Part shown: piece after piece, positions 24,786 through 33,055 of the stretch
Layout of the letters: the number at the start of each line of letters is the position of its first letter
How positions within the stretch are numbered: the stretch's first letter is position 1
Assembly (NCBI GenBank): GCA_938010715.1
Contig: CALLVG010000046.1
Coordinates: 1-44,398 of the forward strand
Reading direction: 5' to 3'
Origin: an uncultured Saprospiraceae bacterium
GTDB taxonomy: Bacteria; Bacteroidota; Bacteroidia; Chitinophagales; Saprospiraceae
DNA length: 44,398 nucleotides
The notes under the pieces: model-generated
The model's database searches: none
What the model saw: only the letters and a program-made list of their open reading frames with translations
What the model was told of the DNA's origin: nothing
Program-made: the position numbers and the translations under genes

Positions 24786-26150
24786 TTACATTTCTTTAGT
24801 CCAAGCATCTCGTTCGACAGACATTTGCCAAGCTGCTCCACCGTTTTCAATCGAATTGAATAATGGCAACCAATCAGAAGGCCCTTTTGATTCAGTCAAA
24901 ATTTCATATCGTCTAAGTTCAACGATGATATCCAACGGATTTATCATCACTGGGCAAGCCTCAACACAAGCGTTGCAAGTTGTACAGGCATGTATTTCTT
25001 CACGAGAAATATAATCGAAAAGTGTTTTTCCATCTGCAAAAACATCTTTGGAAAGTTGTACACCTTCTATTTTTTTATCTGCGGCAATGTATTCTTCGCT
25101 TCCTGAGTCCAATTTTTTACCAATCTCTTCTGCTCTATCACGAACATCCATCATTATCTTACGAGGAGAGAGTTTTTTGCCTGTTTGATTGGCAGGGCAC
25201 TCCGCGGTACATCTTCCACATTCGGTACAAGTGTAGGCGTCCATCACATTTTTCCAGCTTAAACCCATCACGTCATTTGCTCCAAATTCGGGCAATTCCG
25301 CGTCCATAGGCATTTCTTCTGCTGGAGTATCACCGATGCCCATCATGCCTTTTACTTCGTTCATGATTTCGGGCATGTTTTCAATTTCACCTTTTTGCGT
25401 CAATTTTGCATAGAAAGTATTAGGAAAGGCCAACATGATATGAAGGTGCTTTGAATATGGTAGGTAATTCAAAAATGCAAAAACTACCAAAATATGTAGC
25501 CACCAGCCAGCTCTTTCCAATATCACTAAAGTTGATTGCTCTAACCCACCAAAAAGCATCGGGCCAAGCCAGCTACTTACTGCCAAAGTTCCAGTGGAAG
25601 GGTAGTGAGCAGGATCCAATTTTTGAAGCAAAGTATCTGTTCCGTTCATTGTGAAAATTCCAACCAGTAGCAGTAACTCTCCATAAAGGATAAGATTACC
25701 ATCCAATTTTGGCCATCCTTCCATTTCAGGTTTAATAAATCTTGGAACTTTCAAGAGGTTTCTTCTTGCCAAAAATACAAGCGTAGAAATGAATGCCAAA
25801 AGAGAAAGAATCTCAATGAAATTGAGGATAAACGTGTATAATCCACCTAAAATTGGAGCGAAAAATCGATGAACATGAAATATTCCATCTACAAATATTT
25901 CAATCAATTCAATTTGTGTGAATAGAAAGGCTGCATAAATGAAGAAGTGGAAAACAGCTGGAATCCAGCGTTTGAACATCTTTTTTTGACCGAAAGCGAT
26001 TAGAAAAACATTCTTCCATCTTTCGCCAGTATTACCTTCTATTTTTACATCCTTACCAAGAAGGATATTTCTCCTTACTTTCATAAATTGCTTGCCTCCA
26101 ATGCCAAAGGCAACTGCCGCGATAAGGATAAAAATTATTGATTGAATCAT
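24786..26150 (-). CDS. Membrane 4Fe-4S electron-transfer protein (heterodisulfide-reductase-like)
   Basis: A 454-residue inner-membrane electron-transfer protein. Five hydrophobic segments lie at about 3-20, 62-82, 97-128, 153-170 and 216-231, resembling the NarI/HdrE-type b-type membrane part. The soluble C-terminus carries two [4Fe-4S] motifs: C308, C311, C314, C318 (CTECGRCTAECP) and C389, C392, C395, C399 (CTTCNACVEACP). In Bacteroidota such proteins are commonly followed by a CCG-domain (Fe-S)-binding partner; here no partner follows, and the stop is met 3 bp later by element C. Electron donor and acceptor are unknown. It diverges from the photolyase. Confidence 0.9.
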   Translation of the reverse strand: MIQSIIFILIAAVAFGIGGKQFMKVRRNILLGKDVKIEGNTGERWKNVFLIAFGQKKMFKRWIPAVFHFFIYAAFLFTQIELIEIFVDGIFHVHRFFAPILGGLYTFILNFIEILSLLAFISTLVFLARRNLLKVPRFIKPEMEGWPKLDGNLILYGELLLLVGIFTMNGTDTLLQKLDPAHYPSTGTLAVSSWLGPMLFGGLEQSTLVILERAGWWLHILVVFAFLNYLPYSKHLHIMLAFPNTFYAKLTQKGEIENMPEIMNEVKGMMGIGDTPAEEMPMDAELPEFGANDVMGLSWKNVMDAYTCTECGRCTAECPANQTGKKLSPRKIMMDVRDRAEEIGKKLDSGSEEYIAADKKIEGVQLSKDVFADGKTLFDYISREEIHACTTCNACVEACPVMINPLDIIVELRRYEILTESKGPSDWLPLFNSIENGGAAWQMSVERDAWTKEM

Positions 26151-26163
26151 AATTGGAATTTAC

Positions 26164-26189
26164 ATTTTGCAAAATGAAATTGATTTCAT
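26164..26189. promoter_or_regulatory. Two adjoining palindromes in the divergent intergenic region
   Basis: ATTTTGCAAAAT (26164-26175) is a perfect 12-bp palindrome. It overlaps ATGAAAT-tg-ATTTCAT (26174-26189). They lie 14-39 bp upstream of the Fe-S gene start, in the 143-bp gap to the photolyase. This could be an operator; AT-rich palindromes also arise by chance. Confidence 0.3.
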
Positions 26190-26293
26190 TCTACTTTTTG
26201 CCAAAGAAAATAATAATTTCGGATTTCATGAACCTCAATCCAATGTTTCTGTTTTGAAACTCGGTATTTGGTTTTGTTCTAAAGTAGATATTT

Positions 26294-27643
26294 ATGGGAA
26301 AAATTTCAATTTTTTGGTTTAGAAGGGATTTACGTTTGCATGACAATGCTGGTTTTTATCGAGCTTTAAAAGATGATTTGCCAGTTTTGCCTCTATTCAT
26401 TTTTGATAGAAATATCTTAGATGAATTACCCAAAAATGATGCGAGAGTTACCTTTATTCACAACACAATTTCTGACTTAAAAATTGAGTTGGAAAAATTG
26501 GGTTCTTCACTCATTTTAAAATATGGAAATCCTAAAGAAGTATGGTCGAATTTGTTGAATGAATACGAAATTGAAAAGGTTTTTACTAACCACGACTTCG
26601 AACCTTATGCTCAAGAAAGAGACGAGGAAATTCGTCAGCTTTTAGAGCAAAAAAATGCCTCCTTTCATACTTTTAAAGACCATGTTATTTTTGAAAAAAA
26701 TGAGGTTTTAAAAAAAGATGGAACGCCTTATACGGTTTTCACGCCTTACAGCCGAAAATGGAAGGAAAAGCTCGAATCAAAAATGTCAACATGGCAAAAT
26801 GAAAACAACAAACCAGAGGAATTGTCTTACTTTTTCAAGCCATATCCCAACAAAGAATATTTTGGTAAATTATTGAAAACCAAAGCATTAGATGATATTT
26901 CTTTAAAAGAAATGGGTTTTGAAAATCCTGATATTGACTTTCCAAACCAAACCGTTTCTCGTGGTTTGATCAAAGAATATGGCGAAAAAAGAAACTTTCC
27001 AGCAGTAGATGGAACCTCAAAATTAGGAGTACATTTTAGGTTCGGAACGATTAGTATTCGCCAAAAAGCATTGAAGGCAAAAGGTCTTTCAGAAGTATAT
27101 TTGAGCGAGTTGATTTGGAGAGATTTTTATGCCATGATTTTAGCACATTTTCCCAAAGTGGTGGGCAACGCTTTCCGCGAAAAATACGAAGCGGTTGAGT
27201 ATCGAAACAATAAAAAAGAATTTCAATTTTGGTGTGAAGGGAAAACGGGGTACCCACTGGTTGATGCAGGGATGCGCGAACTAAATTCGAGTGGATATAT
27301 GCACAATCGAGTTCGCATGGTAGTGGCCAGTTTTTTGACCAAACACCTGCTTATTGATTGGCGCTGGGGTGAGGCATATTTTGCCGAAAAACTGTTAGAT
27401 TTTGATTTGGCAAGTAATAATGGGGGATGGCAATGGGCGGCAGGTTGTGGAACGGATGCGGCGCCATATTTCAGAATTTTCAATCCAGAATCACAACAAA
27501 AGAAATTTGACAAAAATTTCGAATATATCAAGAAATGGGTTCCTGAATTTGGGACAGACGAATATCCGGAGCCAATTGTTGACCATAAATTTGCGCGAGA
27601 AAGATGTTTGAAGGCTTATAAAGATGCTTTGGCTAAAAGTTGA
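26294..27643 (+). CDS. phrB: Deoxyribodipyrimidine photolyase, class I (cryptochrome/photolyase family)
   Basis: A 449-residue light-dependent repair enzyme for cyclobutane pyrimidine dimers. The N-terminal alpha/beta antenna domain starts ISIFWFRRDLRLHDNAGFYRAL. The C-terminal helical FAD domain carries TSKLGVHFRFGTISIR, SELIWRDFYAMILAHFP, GYPLVDAGMRELNSSGYMHNR and WQWAAGCGTDAAPYFRIFNP, all typical of class I CPD photolyases. Length is normal. CPD photolyase is more likely than cryptochrome-DASH because of motif order and size, but this was not tested by alignment. It is divergent from the Fe-S gene. Confidence 0.94.
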   Translation: MGKISIFWFRRDLRLHDNAGFYRALKDDLPVLPLFIFDRNILDELPKNDARVTFIHNTISDLKIELEKLGSSLILKYGNPKEVWSNLLNEYEIEKVFTNHDFEPYAQERDEEIRQLLEQKNASFHTFKDHVIFEKNEVLKKDGTPYTVFTPYSRKWKEKLESKMSTWQNENNKPEELSYFFKPYPNKEYFGKLLKTKALDDISLKEMGFENPDIDFPNQTVSRGLIKEYGEKRNFPAVDGTSKLGVHFRFGTISIRQKALKAKGLSEVYLSELIWRDFYAMILAHFPKVVGNAFREKYEAVEYRNNKKEFQFWCEGKTGYPLVDAGMRELNSSGYMHNRVRMVVASFLTKHLLIDWRWGEAYFAEKLLDFDLASNNGGWQWAAGCGTDAAPYFRIFNPESQQKKFDKNFEYIKKWVPEFGTDEYPEPIVDHKFARERCLKAYKDALAKS

Positions 27644-27659
27644 CCATAATTAATTTCCA

Positions 27660-28370
27660 TTAGTTTTCAATTTGAAAAGTAACTCTAAGTCTATACGCTC
27701 CAGATTGTTTGTGACTAACTCTTTCGTTTTCAAATCTACTTTCACTGCCAAAAGATTGAAGCATTTCTAATAGTAATTCATACTGTTCTGTATTAAAATC
27801 GGATTGTTTTTTGAAAATCGAAGCGTTGGTAGTATCATCATCAATATTCAAAATTTTAGTAATTTTCTTTCCAACTATTTTGGAGATAACTGCTGCCTTT
27901 TCGATTGCGTCTTCCAACGCACCAATAGCTCTGACATCTTCATTTTCAAAATTATGTGGTTTGAACAGATAAAAGGTTTTAGAAACTTCAAATTTGTTTT
28001 GTTCACAAAGCAGCATTAGTTTCAAAATTTCAGAAAAATCAGTAGAAGTGAATTTTAACTTTTTATTGGGCGCGCCCATCAATAGATCCTCTTTGATTTC
28101 TTTAAAATCTTTTCTGCTCCAACCAAAATCTTTTATATATTCTTCAAATTGATATTCTTGTTCTTCTAAAGTCCTAAACCCAACTGCAGGGTCACATTTG
28201 GTTTTGTCTTCTAAAAATAAGATCTCAATACCGTATCCAATTGGACGATCTGAATATTTATTATTTCCAAGTATGGTTAAAGTGGAAATTGATTCTGCTT
28301 GTTGTCCGTAAATAGTATTTGAAAAAAACAGAAAGCAAAAAGCAATTGCCAGAAAAAGTTTTGATTTCAT
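27660..28370 (-). CDS. SIMPL-domain (DUF541) exported protein, paralogue 2
   Basis: A 236-residue exported protein with signal peptide MKSKLFLAIAFCFLFFSNTIYGQ. The body has the SIMPL/DUF541 pattern: an N-terminal strand ISTLTILGNNKYSDRPIG, a long middle, then the alanine-rich helix ALEDAIEKAAVISKIVGKKITKILNIDDDT and a C-terminal strand RLRVTFQIEN. It resembles the upstream neighbour throughout and follows it by 38 bp, so the pair is probably one transcript formed by duplication. SIMPL proteins form multimers in the cell envelope in some bacteria; function here is unknown. Confidence 0.75.
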   Translation of the reverse strand: MKSKLFLAIAFCFLFFSNTIYGQQAESISTLTILGNNKYSDRPIGYGIEILFLEDKTKCDPAVGFRTLEEQEYQFEEYIKDFGWSRKDFKEIKEDLLMGAPNKKLKFTSTDFSEILKLMLLCEQNKFEVSKTFYLFKPHNFENEDVRAIGALEDAIEKAAVISKIVGKKITKILNIDDDTTNASIFKKQSDFNTEQYELLLEMLQSFGSESRFENERVSHKQSGAYRLRVTFQIEN

Positions 28371-28408
28371 TTTAAGATTTGATTTTAGCTGATTGTCAAA
28401 TTATGATG

Positions 28409-29035
28409 TTAATCAAGTAACTCAAATGTGATGGTAACTTTATAGGCTTTTGAAATGACTTGCTTTTTTTGTTCTCCTAAATTATTGCAACATCCACTTG
28501 AGGTATCTTCGATATTTAGAATTTTTCCAAGTTTCTTGTCTATTTTATCGCATAAAGATTTTGCCTTTCTCTCTGCGTCTCGTATCGCTTCAAGTGCAAG
28601 ACTTTCTTCAATGGAATCATCATTTGAGGAATGATAATATTTAGAAGATGTAAGTTTAAATCCTTCAATTTTTAAATCAGAAATTTTACCATAATCTTTG
28701 GCTTCGATAAGTAAATTATAGGATTCAGTTCTTGTTTTTTGGTATTTTTTTGACTGCGCAAAAATTGGTGTCAAATTTTTCTCTAAATACCCTAAACCTT
28801 CAATATTTTGAACAAATTCTTTGTAAACTTCATCATAAGAACGATATGGAATTTTGCGATATTCATTTGGTTCAACCTCAGAAAGGCTAAGGACAATCAT
28901 TAGTTTGTCTGCTACAGACTCAGTTTTAGCATTACCAATAATTCGAATAAAACGTTCCGTACTTTGAGCCGATGAATTGACACAAAAGGAAATAAAAATA
29001 ATTGTAGAAAGAATAATTGATTTCATGATTTTCAT
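28409..29035 (-). CDS. SIMPL-domain (DUF541) exported protein, paralogue 1
   Basis: A 208-residue exported protein starting MKIMKSIILSTIIFISFCVNSSAQ (a further ATG three codons later is possible; the frame extends upstream to 29077 but gives a poor signal peptide). The SIMPL pattern is RFIRIIGNAKTESVADKLMI, then ALEAIRDAERKAKSLCDKIDKKLGKILNIEDT and a C-terminal strand KAYKVTITFELLD. It has two adjacent cysteines (SGCCNN) absent from its neighbour. First gene of a likely two-gene transcript. Confidence 0.78.
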   Translation of the reverse strand: MKIMKSIILSTIIFISFCVNSSAQSTERFIRIIGNAKTESVADKLMIVLSLSEVEPNEYRKIPYRSYDEVYKEFVQNIEGLGYLEKNLTPIFAQSKKYQKTRTESYNLLIEAKDYGKISDLKIEGFKLTSSKYYHSSNDDSIEESLALEAIRDAERKAKSLCDKIDKKLGKILNIEDTSSGCCNNLGEQKKQVISKAYKVTITFELLD

Positions 29036-29216
29036 AGAATTCGTTTTTTTTAATGAAAAATAAAATTTAGAAAACAATATGTAATATTTACGATAGATTT
29101 GACGCCTTTAGAGTCTTTCAGTAACAAAGAATATTTTACAAATTAGTAATTCAGTAACAATGGATAGTAAAAATGTTAATATTTAAAATACAACGAAATT
29201 ATTTACTGGATTAAGG

Positions 29217-29246
29217 TTTGTTCACCTCATTGCTTTATTATATTTG
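29217..29246 (+). promoter_or_regulatory. Bacteroidota-type promoter of the M23 peptidase gene
   Basis: TTTG (29217-29220), then 18 bp, then TATATTTG (29239-29246) matches the Bacteroidota primary sigma consensus TTTG-N19-TAnnTTTG almost exactly. The gene starts 51 bp downstream. This is the best promoter in the window. Confidence 0.6.
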
Positions 29247-29297
29247 CGGCATACCTGGGGCCTTAATTATTAATCCAAAGCTCAACAAATCGAACAA

Positions 29298-30659
29298 ATG
29301 CTTGATCTTGAATCGGTGGTGGCGTTAGCCAAAAAGAAAAATTCACAACTCGTAATTCTCGCTGCAATACTTTTCGGTATTGTTTTTTTATTTAAAAATA
29401 ACGTTGGAAGTAATTATCAATTTCAATCAATGGGCATGACACCGTCGATTGGAAATTTTGAATTAACAAAACCAAATCAAAAATGGGGATTTGCGATTGA
29501 TACTTTTCAAGTTGCTCAAAATACAATCAAGAACAACGAGTTTTTTGGAGAAATCCTTCAAAAAAATCAAATTGAATATCCAATTATTGAAAATATTATC
29601 AATACTTCCAAAGACTTTTTTGATGTAAATAATTGGCGCGTTGGGAAGAATTATTTCTTTTTGACAAAAAAAGATTCTGACAAACCTAATTACTTAATTT
29701 ATGAACCAAGCGTTTATAAATATTACAAATTTGATTTGAAAACAGGGACGGGTGAACTTGTAGAGCACCCCATCAAAAAAGATCTAAAAACTGCTTCTGG
29801 CGTAATTGAAAGTTCATTATGGATGACCATGAATAAAGCTGGACTGAGTAATGATTTGGCGGGTAAAATGGAAGGAGCTTTGCAATGGTCAATTGATTTT
29901 CACCATGCTCAAAAAGGAGATCAATTCAAATTATATTTCGAGGAAGAATCTATTGACGGAAAAACGGTGGGTGTTGGTTCTCTCTATGCCGCTTCCTACA
30001 AAACTGGCGAGAACGAATTTCAAGCTGTTTATTTCGATGAAGGCGAACATCCTGGGTTTTATGATTTGGAAGGCCGCCCAATGAATAAAGGATTCTTAGT
30101 TTCACCGGTAAAATACTCAAGAATCTCTTCTGGATTTAATAGAAGAAGATTTCACCCTGTTTTGAAAAGAGTGCGACCTCACTTGGGAACAGATTATGCT
30201 GCACCGCGTGGAACACCTATTTTAGCAGTCGGAGATGGCGTTGTTTTGGAAGCACGCAGAAAAGGAGGGAACGGAAACTATGTCAAAATAAAACACAACA
30301 AAACCTACCAAACGCAATATTTGCACATGCAAAAATTTGCAAAAGGAATTACCTCTGGAGCGCATGTGAAGCAAGGACAAGTGATTGGTTATGTTGGTTC
30401 AACTGGATTGGCAACGGGCCCTCATGTTTGTTTTAGATTTTGGAAAAATGGCAAACAAGTCAATCATCGTCGTTTACAATTTCCTCCTCCAAAACCACTT
30501 CCTGCTCATGAAATGGACGAGTTTGTGGTCGTTAGAGATAAATTAATGAAAACATTGAACACAGTGGATTACCCAAATTTGACAGAAGAAACGCCAAAGA
30601 GTAAAGCTGAAATTACAGAAAATGAAGAATTATCCGACGCGGTGATTGGGAATCCGTGA
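29298..30659 (+). CDS. M23-family (LytM-type) metallopeptidase, membrane-anchored
   Basis: A 453-residue envelope protein likely to cut peptidoglycan cross-links or to regulate such hydrolases. It has a short cytoplasmic start, one membrane anchor (SQLVILAAILFGIVFLF, about 16-32), a LysM-like/OapA-type middle (about 50-260) and the M23 domain (about 270-400): RPHLGTDYAAPRGTPILAVGDG (zinc His and Asp), YVKIKHN, YLHM, and TGPHVCFRFWKNGKQVNH. The last motif, usually HLHFE, has Cys for the second His (HVCFR). This substitution recurs in a Bacteroidota subfamily as I recall it. Element D follows 25 bp after the stop. Confidence 0.93.
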   Translation: MLDLESVVALAKKKNSQLVILAAILFGIVFLFKNNVGSNYQFQSMGMTPSIGNFELTKPNQKWGFAIDTFQVAQNTIKNNEFFGEILQKNQIEYPIIENIINTSKDFFDVNNWRVGKNYFFLTKKDSDKPNYLIYEPSVYKYYKFDLKTGTGELVEHPIKKDLKTASGVIESSLWMTMNKAGLSNDLAGKMEGALQWSIDFHHAQKGDQFKLYFEEESIDGKTVGVGSLYAASYKTGENEFQAVYFDEGEHPGFYDLEGRPMNKGFLVSPVKYSRISSGFNRRRFHPVLKRVRPHLGTDYAAPRGTPILAVGDGVVLEARRKGGNGNYVKIKHNKTYQTQYLHMQKFAKGITSGAHVKQGQVIGYVGSTGLATGPHVCFRFWKNGKQVNHRRLQFPPPKPLPAHEMDEFVVVRDKLMKTLNTVDYPNLTEETPKSKAEITENEELSDAVIGNP

Positions 30660-30684
30660 TTTTGATTTGTTTTACTCTTCACTA

Positions 30685-30845
30685 AAGAATGGTTCAGCAA
30701 TAAATTGGGTTTCTATCGGCCGCTATTTTTTTTTCTTGCAAAGCGAAAAACGTAAGAGATGCAAGGCATCTAGCATGCTTTTCAACGCAGCAGAAGGAAA
30801 AAAGAACAAGCAAAGGAAGGTAAATTTATTTTTGAACCATTCCTA
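30685..30845 (+). mobile_element. Element D: 161-bp non-autonomous inverted-repeat element
   Basis: Left end AAGAATGGTTCAGCAATAAA and right end, reverse-complemented, AGGAATGGTTCAAAAATAAA. The core has box 1-like GCGAAAAACG (about 30739), a hairpin AGATGCaagGCATCT, and box 2 TTTTCAACGCAGCAG followed by GGAAAAAAG. No open reading frame. Same size and layout as A and G with a different terminal repeat. It sits 25 bp after the M23 gene stop. Confidence 0.75.
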
Positions 30846-30872
30846 ACAGACTTTACTCTAACAAATTTAAAA

Positions 30873-31451
30873 TTACGCACGATTGCAACCCTTAATTGGA
30901 GAAATATTATCCATTAATAAGTTACCATTATAAAATTTGGATTTAGCGCCATCGAAGGAAGCCTCAAAAATTAGATATTTGAGCTTTGATTTTGGTGTGA
31001 ATTGGATATTATGATTTAGCCAATTCGTGTTTTCAATAACTCCAGATTCGTATAGCAATTGAGTTTTGTCACATTTAGTGGCGCCTCCCCATATTTTTAA
31101 TTTTATTTTTCCATTGTACCCAGAATAGGTTTTTGAGTAGGCTAAGTCCATGGCAAAACCATAACAAATTCCTTTTTTCAAAGGTTTTTTGGTTCGTTGA
31201 GCAATGCTTTCAAAAGTGCCATCCATTCTGGTGATAATTCCTGCATAGGTTTCTCCCTCTGATGCTTCGGTGTAAACGCCCCAATATCCAGGAAGAATAT
31301 CGGGAGTGGTATTTGGCTCGCAGCCAATCCAACCGACTGGAATGGTAGCATCTTGCGCCTCACCCTCAAAAGAGGCATTGTTCAAAGAAAATTGCGCTTG
31401 GGTAGTATTTGTAGCGCAAATGGATAGAAGAAGTATAAAAAAAAATCTCAT
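30873..31451 (-). CDS. Exported jelly-roll-like protein, unknown function
   Basis: A 192-residue exported protein starting MRFFFILLLSICATNTTQAQ (signal peptide); the frame extends 8 codons upstream, but the chosen start gives a normal signal. The mature part opens with FSLNNASFEG, has GWIGCEPNTTPDILPG, a central GICYGFAMDLAYSKTYSGYNGKIKLKIWGG and a C-terminal strand LKYLIFEASF ending NGNLLMDNISPIKGC. This is the pattern of a galactose-binding-like or carbohydrate-binding jelly-roll domain. No sorting domain. It is convergent with the M23 gene and divergent from ftsX. Confidence 0.7.
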   Translation of the reverse strand: MRFFFILLLSICATNTTQAQFSLNNASFEGEAQDATIPVGWIGCEPNTTPDILPGYWGVYTEASEGETYAGIITRMDGTFESIAQRTKKPLKKGICYGFAMDLAYSKTYSGYNGKIKLKIWGGATKCDKTQLLYESGVIENTNWLNHNIQFTPKSKLKYLIFEASFDGAKSKFYNGNLLMDNISPIKGCNRA

Positions 31452-31499
31452 TATTTTCAGTCTGTTTGTGCCCAAGGTAATTGTATCCTTCCTTTTTTC

Positions 31500-31507
31500 T
31501 ACTTTTG
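31500..31507 (+). promoter_or_regulatory. Putative -7 promoter element of ftsX operon (TACTTTTG)
   Basis: An exact TAnnTTTG match 34 bp before the ftsX ATG. A TTG lies 16 bp upstream, slightly short of the usual spacing. Confidence 0.4.
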
Positions 31508-31541
31508 CAACTCAATTTTAACTTACATTTTAAATTTTGTA

Positions 31542-32420
31542 ATGTCTTCTGCTGAAAAAGTCAAAGTTCCAGGTACTAAACCAAATTACCTTTACTCCAT
31601 CATCGGAGTGACCTTGGTTTTGGTTATGCTTGGGTTCTTTGGTATGATGATGATTCAGGCGCAAGAGATTATGCGCTTTATGAAAGAGAAAGTGGAGGTT
31701 GTCGTTGAGTTGAAAAACGACATTAGTCAACAAAATAGAGACAAGTTTATTCGAGATATATCAAGTCAAGCTTTCGTTAAAAATGGCAGTGTGCAGTTTT
31801 TGAGTAAAGAAGAGGGAGCGACCATGTTGCAAAAAGAATTTGGAGAGGAGTTTTTAAAATTAGATATGCCTAATCCGCTTTTTGATGTGGTGACTTTCAA
31901 TGTAAATAGCTCCTATCTGAAAGATAATACGATTAGTGAATTGATAAAACCTTTTAAAGAAAGTTTTGTGGTACGTGATATTTATTTTCAAGAAAATATC
32001 GCGGTAATGATTTCTCAAAATCTTAAACAAATAGGTTGGATTTTCTTATTTATTGGTTTGTTCTTGCTTTTTATTGCAATATTCTTAATTCACAATACGA
32101 TTCGATTAGCCCTTTATTCCAATCGTTTTTTAATAAAAAATATGGAATTAGTAGGCGCCTCCTGGGAATTTATTAGCCAACCATATATTAAGAAAAGTGC
32201 GATTCATGGATGTATTAGTGGAATTTGTGCGGTAATCGCTCTTGCAGGAATTTTACTATTTATCCAAAATGATATTCCAGAAATAAAAGAAGTGACAAAC
32301 TACCAATCTCTAATTTTCCTGATGGTTATTTTGGTTGTTTTGGGAATAGTTATTTCGGCAGGTAGTACTTTTTACGTTGTAAATAAATACCTTCGCATGC
32401 GCGTTGACGAAATGTACTAA
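31542..32420 (+). CDS. ftsX: Cell division protein FtsX
   Basis: A 292-residue inner-membrane protein, partner of the ATPase FtsE; together they control peptidoglycan hydrolases at the septum. It has an N-terminal membrane helix (about 17-40, YSIIGVTLVLVMLGFFGMM), a periplasmic domain of about 130 residues with VQFLSKEEGATMLQKEFGEEF and NPLFDVVTFNV, and three C-terminal helices (about 165-190, 225-250, 260-285), with LIHNTIRLALYSNRFLIKNMELVGAS between. The length and topology are standard. First gene of the ftsX-DUF3098-uppP-truB cluster known in Bacteroidota; ftsE is not adjacent. Confidence 0.94.
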   Translation: MSSAEKVKVPGTKPNYLYSIIGVTLVLVMLGFFGMMMIQAQEIMRFMKEKVEVVVELKNDISQQNRDKFIRDISSQAFVKNGSVQFLSKEEGATMLQKEFGEEFLKLDMPNPLFDVVTFNVNSSYLKDNTISELIKPFKESFVVRDIYFQENIAVMISQNLKQIGWIFLFIGLFLLFIAIFLIHNTIRLALYSNRFLIKNMELVGASWEFISQPYIKKSAIHGCISGICAVIALAGILLFIQNDIPEIKEVTNYQSLIFLMVILVVLGIVISAGSTFYVVNKYLRMRVDEMY

Positions 32421-32485
32421 GGAATAATTTTGCGTCAATTTTTATATAATTTGCATCTAACTGATTTTAAATAAATAATATCTAA

Positions 32486-32836
32486 ATGAGTCAGAAGAAA
32501 AACACGAATCCTAAGACGAAAAAAAGTAAAGTAGTAGTGACGAGCAAAGGTCAAAAGGCCAAACCTAAAGTTGTACCTACAGTAAGTAAAAGAAGCACTC
32601 AAGCTTCCAAAACGCAACGACAGCCCCAAGAAATGATGTTCAACCGCGATAACTACATTTTTATGTTGGCAGGAGTTGGTTTAATTATAGTCGGATTGGC
32701 ACTGATGTCAGGCGGTAAAATGCCAAGTCCAGATGTTTGGGATGAAAACCTTATTTATGGTTTCAGAAGAACTGTTTTGGCACCGTTTGTGATTTTAGCA
32801 GGATTAGGTTTGGAGGTTTATGCTATTTTTAAATAG
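32486..32836 (+). CDS. DUF3098 membrane protein
   Basis: A 116-residue protein of a Bacteroidota family that usually sits between ftsX and uppP. It has a basic, disordered N-terminus (KTKKSKVVVTSKGQKAKPK) and two membrane helices around IFMLAGVGLIIVGLALMSGG and APFVILAGLGLEVYAIF. Function unknown; context suggests the cell envelope. Its TAG stop lies within the left terminal repeat of element E. Confidence 0.9.
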   Translation: MSQKKNTNPKTKKSKVVVTSKGQKAKPKVVPTVSKRSTQASKTQRQPQEMMFNRDNYIFMLAGVGLIIVGLALMSGGKMPSPDVWDENLIYGFRRTVLAPFVILAGLGLEVYAIFK

Positions 32837-32998
32837 GCTTTATTCTATAATAGTTTGTAGAGCAGCGAATGCTTATTTTTTTTGCTAATTGAGGCAAAAA
32901 TCTAAGCATCCGCGGCGGCGGATGCTTAGATTTTTTAACGAAAAGTAGCGGAAAAAGAAGTATTTATTTGCATACGAAATATTTTAGAATAAAGTCTA
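32834..32998 (+). mobile_element. Element E: 165-bp inverted-repeat element with a terminator-like hairpin inside the operon
   Basis: Left end TAGGCTTTATTCTATAATAG and right end, reverse-complemented, TAGACTTTATTCTAAAATAT. The core has box 1 GAGGCAAAAA, an 18-bp perfect hairpin (32896-32913 with 32918-32935, ATCCGC-ggcg-GCGGAT at its top) followed by six T, and box 2 TTTTTTAACGAAAAG followed by GGAAAAAG. It is A-rich on the other side too, so the hairpin could end transcription in both directions. Its right 60 bp match element F. It lies between DUF3098 and uppP. Confidence 0.82.
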
Positions 32999-33055
32999 AT
33001 AGTTGAGATATATTAAATTCCCCCTCATAATTTTTCACAGAATCAATTAAAATTA

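Noticed and set aside
9589-33000. Search for a transposase or RAYT gene that could move the repeat elements
   Set aside because: No HUH, DDE or tyrosine-transposase motif was seen in any frame, so the elements are treated as non-autonomous.
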